A stretch of DNA of 15,571 bases, taken from UBA1146 sp050256555 (GTDB lineage: Bacteria; Planctomycetota; UBA8108; UBA1146). The stretch's first letter is position 1; every line of letters begins with the position of its first letter. A program made the position numbers and the translations under genes. The stretch is taken from assembly GCA_050256555.1 (NCBI GenBank), contig JBBWWC010000082.1, positions 1 to 15,571 of the forward strand. Reading direction: 5' to 3'. Below are positions 13,192-15,571 of this stretch, one piece after another. The notes under the pieces are model-generated. The model was not told where the DNA came from. It was given only the letters and a program-made list of their open reading frames with translations, and did no database searches.

Positions 13192-15571
13192 GCAGAACTC
13201 CGATCTCCGGTCCCTCTCTCGAGCAAACGATAGCCGCTAGGTATCACGGCCAAGGTCATCAGCGTTGCCGCTGCCAATCCCCAGACTACCGTGATGGCGA
13301 GGGGTTTGCGCAGTTCTGCACCAGGACCAAAGCCCAGAGCCAACGGCATCAGGCCCAAAATCGTTGTCGCACTGGTGATCAGAATCGGCCTCAAACGCTC
13401 AATCCCAGCCTCTCGGGCGGCAACTGTCGGATCAGAGCCAGCCTCCTGAAGTTGCTGAATCCTGGCAACAAAAATAATCCCGTTATTGACGACAATCCCG
13501 CATAACAGGATCACACCAATCATCGACAAGACTCCGATCGGGATTCCCGTCATTGTCATGGCAAACACCGCTCCGCAGATTCCCAGCGGCACGGTAAGAA
13601 TCACGACAAAGGGAAATTTGAGAGACTCGAAGGTGCTGGCAAGAACCAGATAAACAACAAAGATGGCGAGCAGGAGAGCCTTGGCAAGACTCGCAATCGA
13701 TTCCTTCATCTCCTGATTTTGTCCTGACATCCGAGCCGTCGTCGTCGGCGCCAGAAAACTGCCCTGTAACGCAACTTCGGCACTGGCCGTCGCAGTTCCC
13801 AAATCGACACCATCGGTGCGAGCAGTGACCTGGACCGATCTCTCACCGGACACCCTACGTATCTCGACCGGCCCCAGCGCCTCTTCCAGACGACCGAGAG
13901 AAGCCACACGCAAAGGGGCCGTCGCATTAGCCCTGGGTAATGCAACAGAATCAAGCTCAGCATCTTTCAGGGTTCGATCCAAAGCACCCCGAATCCGAAC
14001 CCGAATATCGATCGGTTTCTCGGCATAACGATACTGGGTTGCGACCTGGCCAAGCCCCTTGGCTCGCAATCCATCGGCAATCTGCCCAAGTCCAAGGTCA
14101 TAGGCAGAAAGACGGCTCGGGTCAAGACGGACATGTACTTCAGGAACTTGATCCGGAACGCGAGCTAAAACATCCGTAAGACCAGGCACCAACTCAAGAC
14201 GCTTTTCAATCGTGAGTGCTGAACTACGAAGAACATCGAGTTCTTCGTCAAAGACTTCCACCTCTATCGGATCACGAAAAGTAAAGAGAGAGGGGCGCCC
14301 GAGGGTAAAGGGACAATCAGGAATCTTTTTGAACTCCTGCTCAATCCGTTCGATGACAGACCGTTCATCAATTCGCGTCGCTGTAGGTGTTAAGGTCAAG
14401 GAGATTCGTGCGATATGCTCGCGACGTTCACCTGACTGCACTTCTCCCAGAACAGGAGCATCTCCAACCGTTGCCGTGGCCAGAGCAATGGGGAGTCCTT
14501 CTTGCTGAAGCCGTTTTATCGCCAACTCTAGCGAAGATACCTTTCGATCGGTTTCCTCCAGTGGAGTTCCTTCTTGCAACTCGACATCAAAGAAGAACTG
14601 TCCCTGGTAAAGATCTGGCACCAATTCCGATCCAAGATCTCTAACACCTGGTATCACCACCAAGCACAGAACTACTGCCAGCAATGGCGCAATCCAGGAG
14701 ACCTCCAGTAAAGGATCGAGAATTCGAGCATAGAAACGCTGAGCTGCCGACAAACCCATCGTGAACACACGAGAAATCGGCCCAAGAACTATATCGACAA
14801 TTTCGATGCTGCGTCTGACAAAACCTGGTGATGATCCCGAACCTCTAGAAATAATGGTTGGGATCACCGTTGCAGCGACAAACAAACTCACCAGCAGAGA
14901 ATATGTAACCGTTAACGCTTGATCTCTGAAAATCTCACCGCCGATACCCTGGACAAAAATCAACGGTAAGAAAACCGCGATAGTGGTAATCGTCGAGGCG
15001 ATGATTCCACCCATTACCTGTCCGGTTCCACGGGTCACCGCCTCACGAACGGGGACCCCTTTTTCTCGCAATCTCTGGATCGACTCCAGCACCACCACGC
15101 TGTTGTCGACCAGCATTCCGACACCAAGCGCCAGGCCTCCAAGCGAAAGTACATTGAGACTGACACCGGTCAAATCCATCAACAAGAAGGTCACCGCCAC
15201 GGAAACTGGAATCGACAAAGCGATGGTCAGCGTGCTGAGAATGTTTCGTAGAAACAGATACAGAACCAGAGCGGCCAGGCCAGCCCCGATAAGAGCCGTC
15301 GATTCGACACTCTCGATCGACTCCTCGATAAACCGCGCCTGATCGCTGAGTACGACTATTTCGCAACCTTCGAGGCTACGATCGGTTTCAAGCTCTACCA
15401 GTCTCGCGCGGACACTTTTGGCCACCGATACTGCATTGGCATCGCCCTCTTTGTAGAGATCGATCTGAATCGCCGGCTGGCCATCGACCCGCACGAGAAT
15501 TTCATCATCCCGGGGAACAATCGCTACCGTTCCAATGTCACGGATTCTCAAGGTTCCAGTATCACCGTGGC
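13188..15571 (-). CDS. RND-family efflux transporter, inner-membrane subunit (first of a tandem pair, N-terminus missing)
   Basis: The frame is open to the right edge, and the upstream codons read H-G-D-T-G-T, so the TTG at 15551 is internal. About 794 residues are present and roughly the first 250 are missing. The remainder starts at the R-I-R-D-I-G-T-V segment before TM2 and runs to the C-terminus. The TM4 motif is L-G-V-G-M-L-V-D-N-S-V-V-V-L-E, with a single Asp followed by Asn. The central hinge reads G-S-E-L-V-P-D-L-Y-Q-G-Q-F-F, typical of HAE-type pumps. TM10 has C-G-I-V-V-N-N-G-I-I-F-V. A further conserved motif is R-L-R-P-I-L-I-T-S-A-T-T (RND helix 11 region). It ends in TCT-GCA-TGA, whose TGA overlaps the ATG of the next RND gene. 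The fusion protein and outer-membrane factor are expected to the right of the window. The substrate cannot be told. Confidence 0.9.
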   Translation of the reverse strand, partial: HGDTGTLRIRDIGTVAIVPRDDEILVRVDGQPAIQIDLYKEGDANAVSVAKSVRARLVELETDRSLEGCEIVVLSDQARFIEESIESVESTALIGAGLAALVLYLFLRNILSTLTIALSIPVSVAVTFLLMDLTGVSLNVLSLGGLALGVGMLVDNSVVVLESIQRLREKGVPVREAVTRGTGQVMGGIIASTITTIAVFLPLIFVQGIGGEIFRDQALTVTYSLLVSLFVAATVIPTIISRGSGSSPGFVRRSIEIVDIVLGPISRVFTMGLSAAQRFYARILDPLLEVSWIAPLLAVVLCLVVIPGVRDLGSELVPDLYQGQFFFDVELQEGTPLEETDRKVSSLELAIKRLQQEGLPIALATATVGDAPVLGEVQSGERREHIARISLTLTPTATRIDERSVIERIEQEFKKIPDCPFTLGRPSLFTFRDPIEVEVFDEELDVLRSSALTIEKRLELVPGLTDVLARVPDQVPEVHVRLDPSRLSAYDLGLGQIADGLRAKGLGQVATQYRYAEKPIDIRVRIRGALDRTLKDAELDSVALPRANATAPLRVASLGRLEEALGPVEIRRVSGERSVQVTARTDGVDLGTATASAEVALQGSFLAPTTTARMSGQNQEMKESIASLAKALLLAIFVVYLVLASTFESLKFPFVVILTVPLGICGAVFAMTMTGIPIGVLSMIGVILLCGIVVNNGIIFVARIQQLQEAGSDPTVAAREAGIERLRPILITSATTILGLMPLALGFGPGAELRKPLAITVVWGLAAATLMTLAVIPSGYRLLERGTGDRSSA

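Noticed and set aside
10105..15571. Heavy-metal (CusA/CzcA) type assignment for the RND pair
   Set aside because: The TM4 motifs (Asp-Asn and Asp-Thr followed by hydrophobic residues) and the hinge motif look like generic HAE pumps, and I see no metal-resistance gene nearby.

Overview
The window looks like a chromosomal segment from a Gram-negative (diderm) bacterium of roughly 50% GC. Planctomycetota, or a related lineage rich in secreted kelch proteins, is my best guess. The reasons are the combination of large kelch-type surface proteins, a HEAT-repeat protein, a GspL built as a PilM-PilN fusion, and low-complexity insertions in otherwise standard secretion proteins. No rRNA, tRNA or phylogenetic marker is present, so the taxonomic guess is weak. 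I saw no CRISPR array, transposase, integrase, tRNA or phage gene.

The left third (1-4816) is on the + strand. It holds the 3' part of a kelch protein, a membrane-anchored HEAT-repeat protein with a prepilin-like N-terminus, and a large kelch lipoprotein with a duplicated N-terminal domain. The two kelch proteins share an unusual loop motif (G-x-D, then T-x-D-D) inserted in the kelch hairpin, so they probably come from one expanded family.

The right two thirds (4853-15571) are on the - strand and converge on the first block. Read in the direction of transcription, they hold two tandem, ATGA-overlapping RND inner-membrane transporters, the first cut by the right edge. An intergenic region of about 230 bp with an AT-rich palindrome follows. 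Then comes a compact four-gene type II secretion (T2SS) cassette: gspK (minor pseudopilin), a GspC/PilP-like protein, gspL (PilM-PilN fusion) and gspM. The four genes are spaced 2 to about 40 nt apart, each with a good Shine-Dalgarno sequence. They would form the tip-pseudopilin and inner-membrane assembly platform of one secretion machine. The secretin, ATPase, GspF, major pseudopilin and GspH/I/J are not here and must be encoded elsewhere.

The most unusual signals are in this cassette. The GspC-like protein has its HR domain split by an Arg/Ser/Thr-rich, acid-free insertion whose DNA is dense in palindromes, including a perfect 10-bp inverted repeat. GspK carries a Gly-rich insertion, a very acidic insertion and a tandem DNA repeat in its transmembrane helix. 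GspL has an acidic insertion and a degenerate nucleotide-binding loop. The second RND protein carries Gly/Trp loops at equivalent positions of its two internal repeats. These are modifications of known systems. I do not see evidence for an entirely new system.
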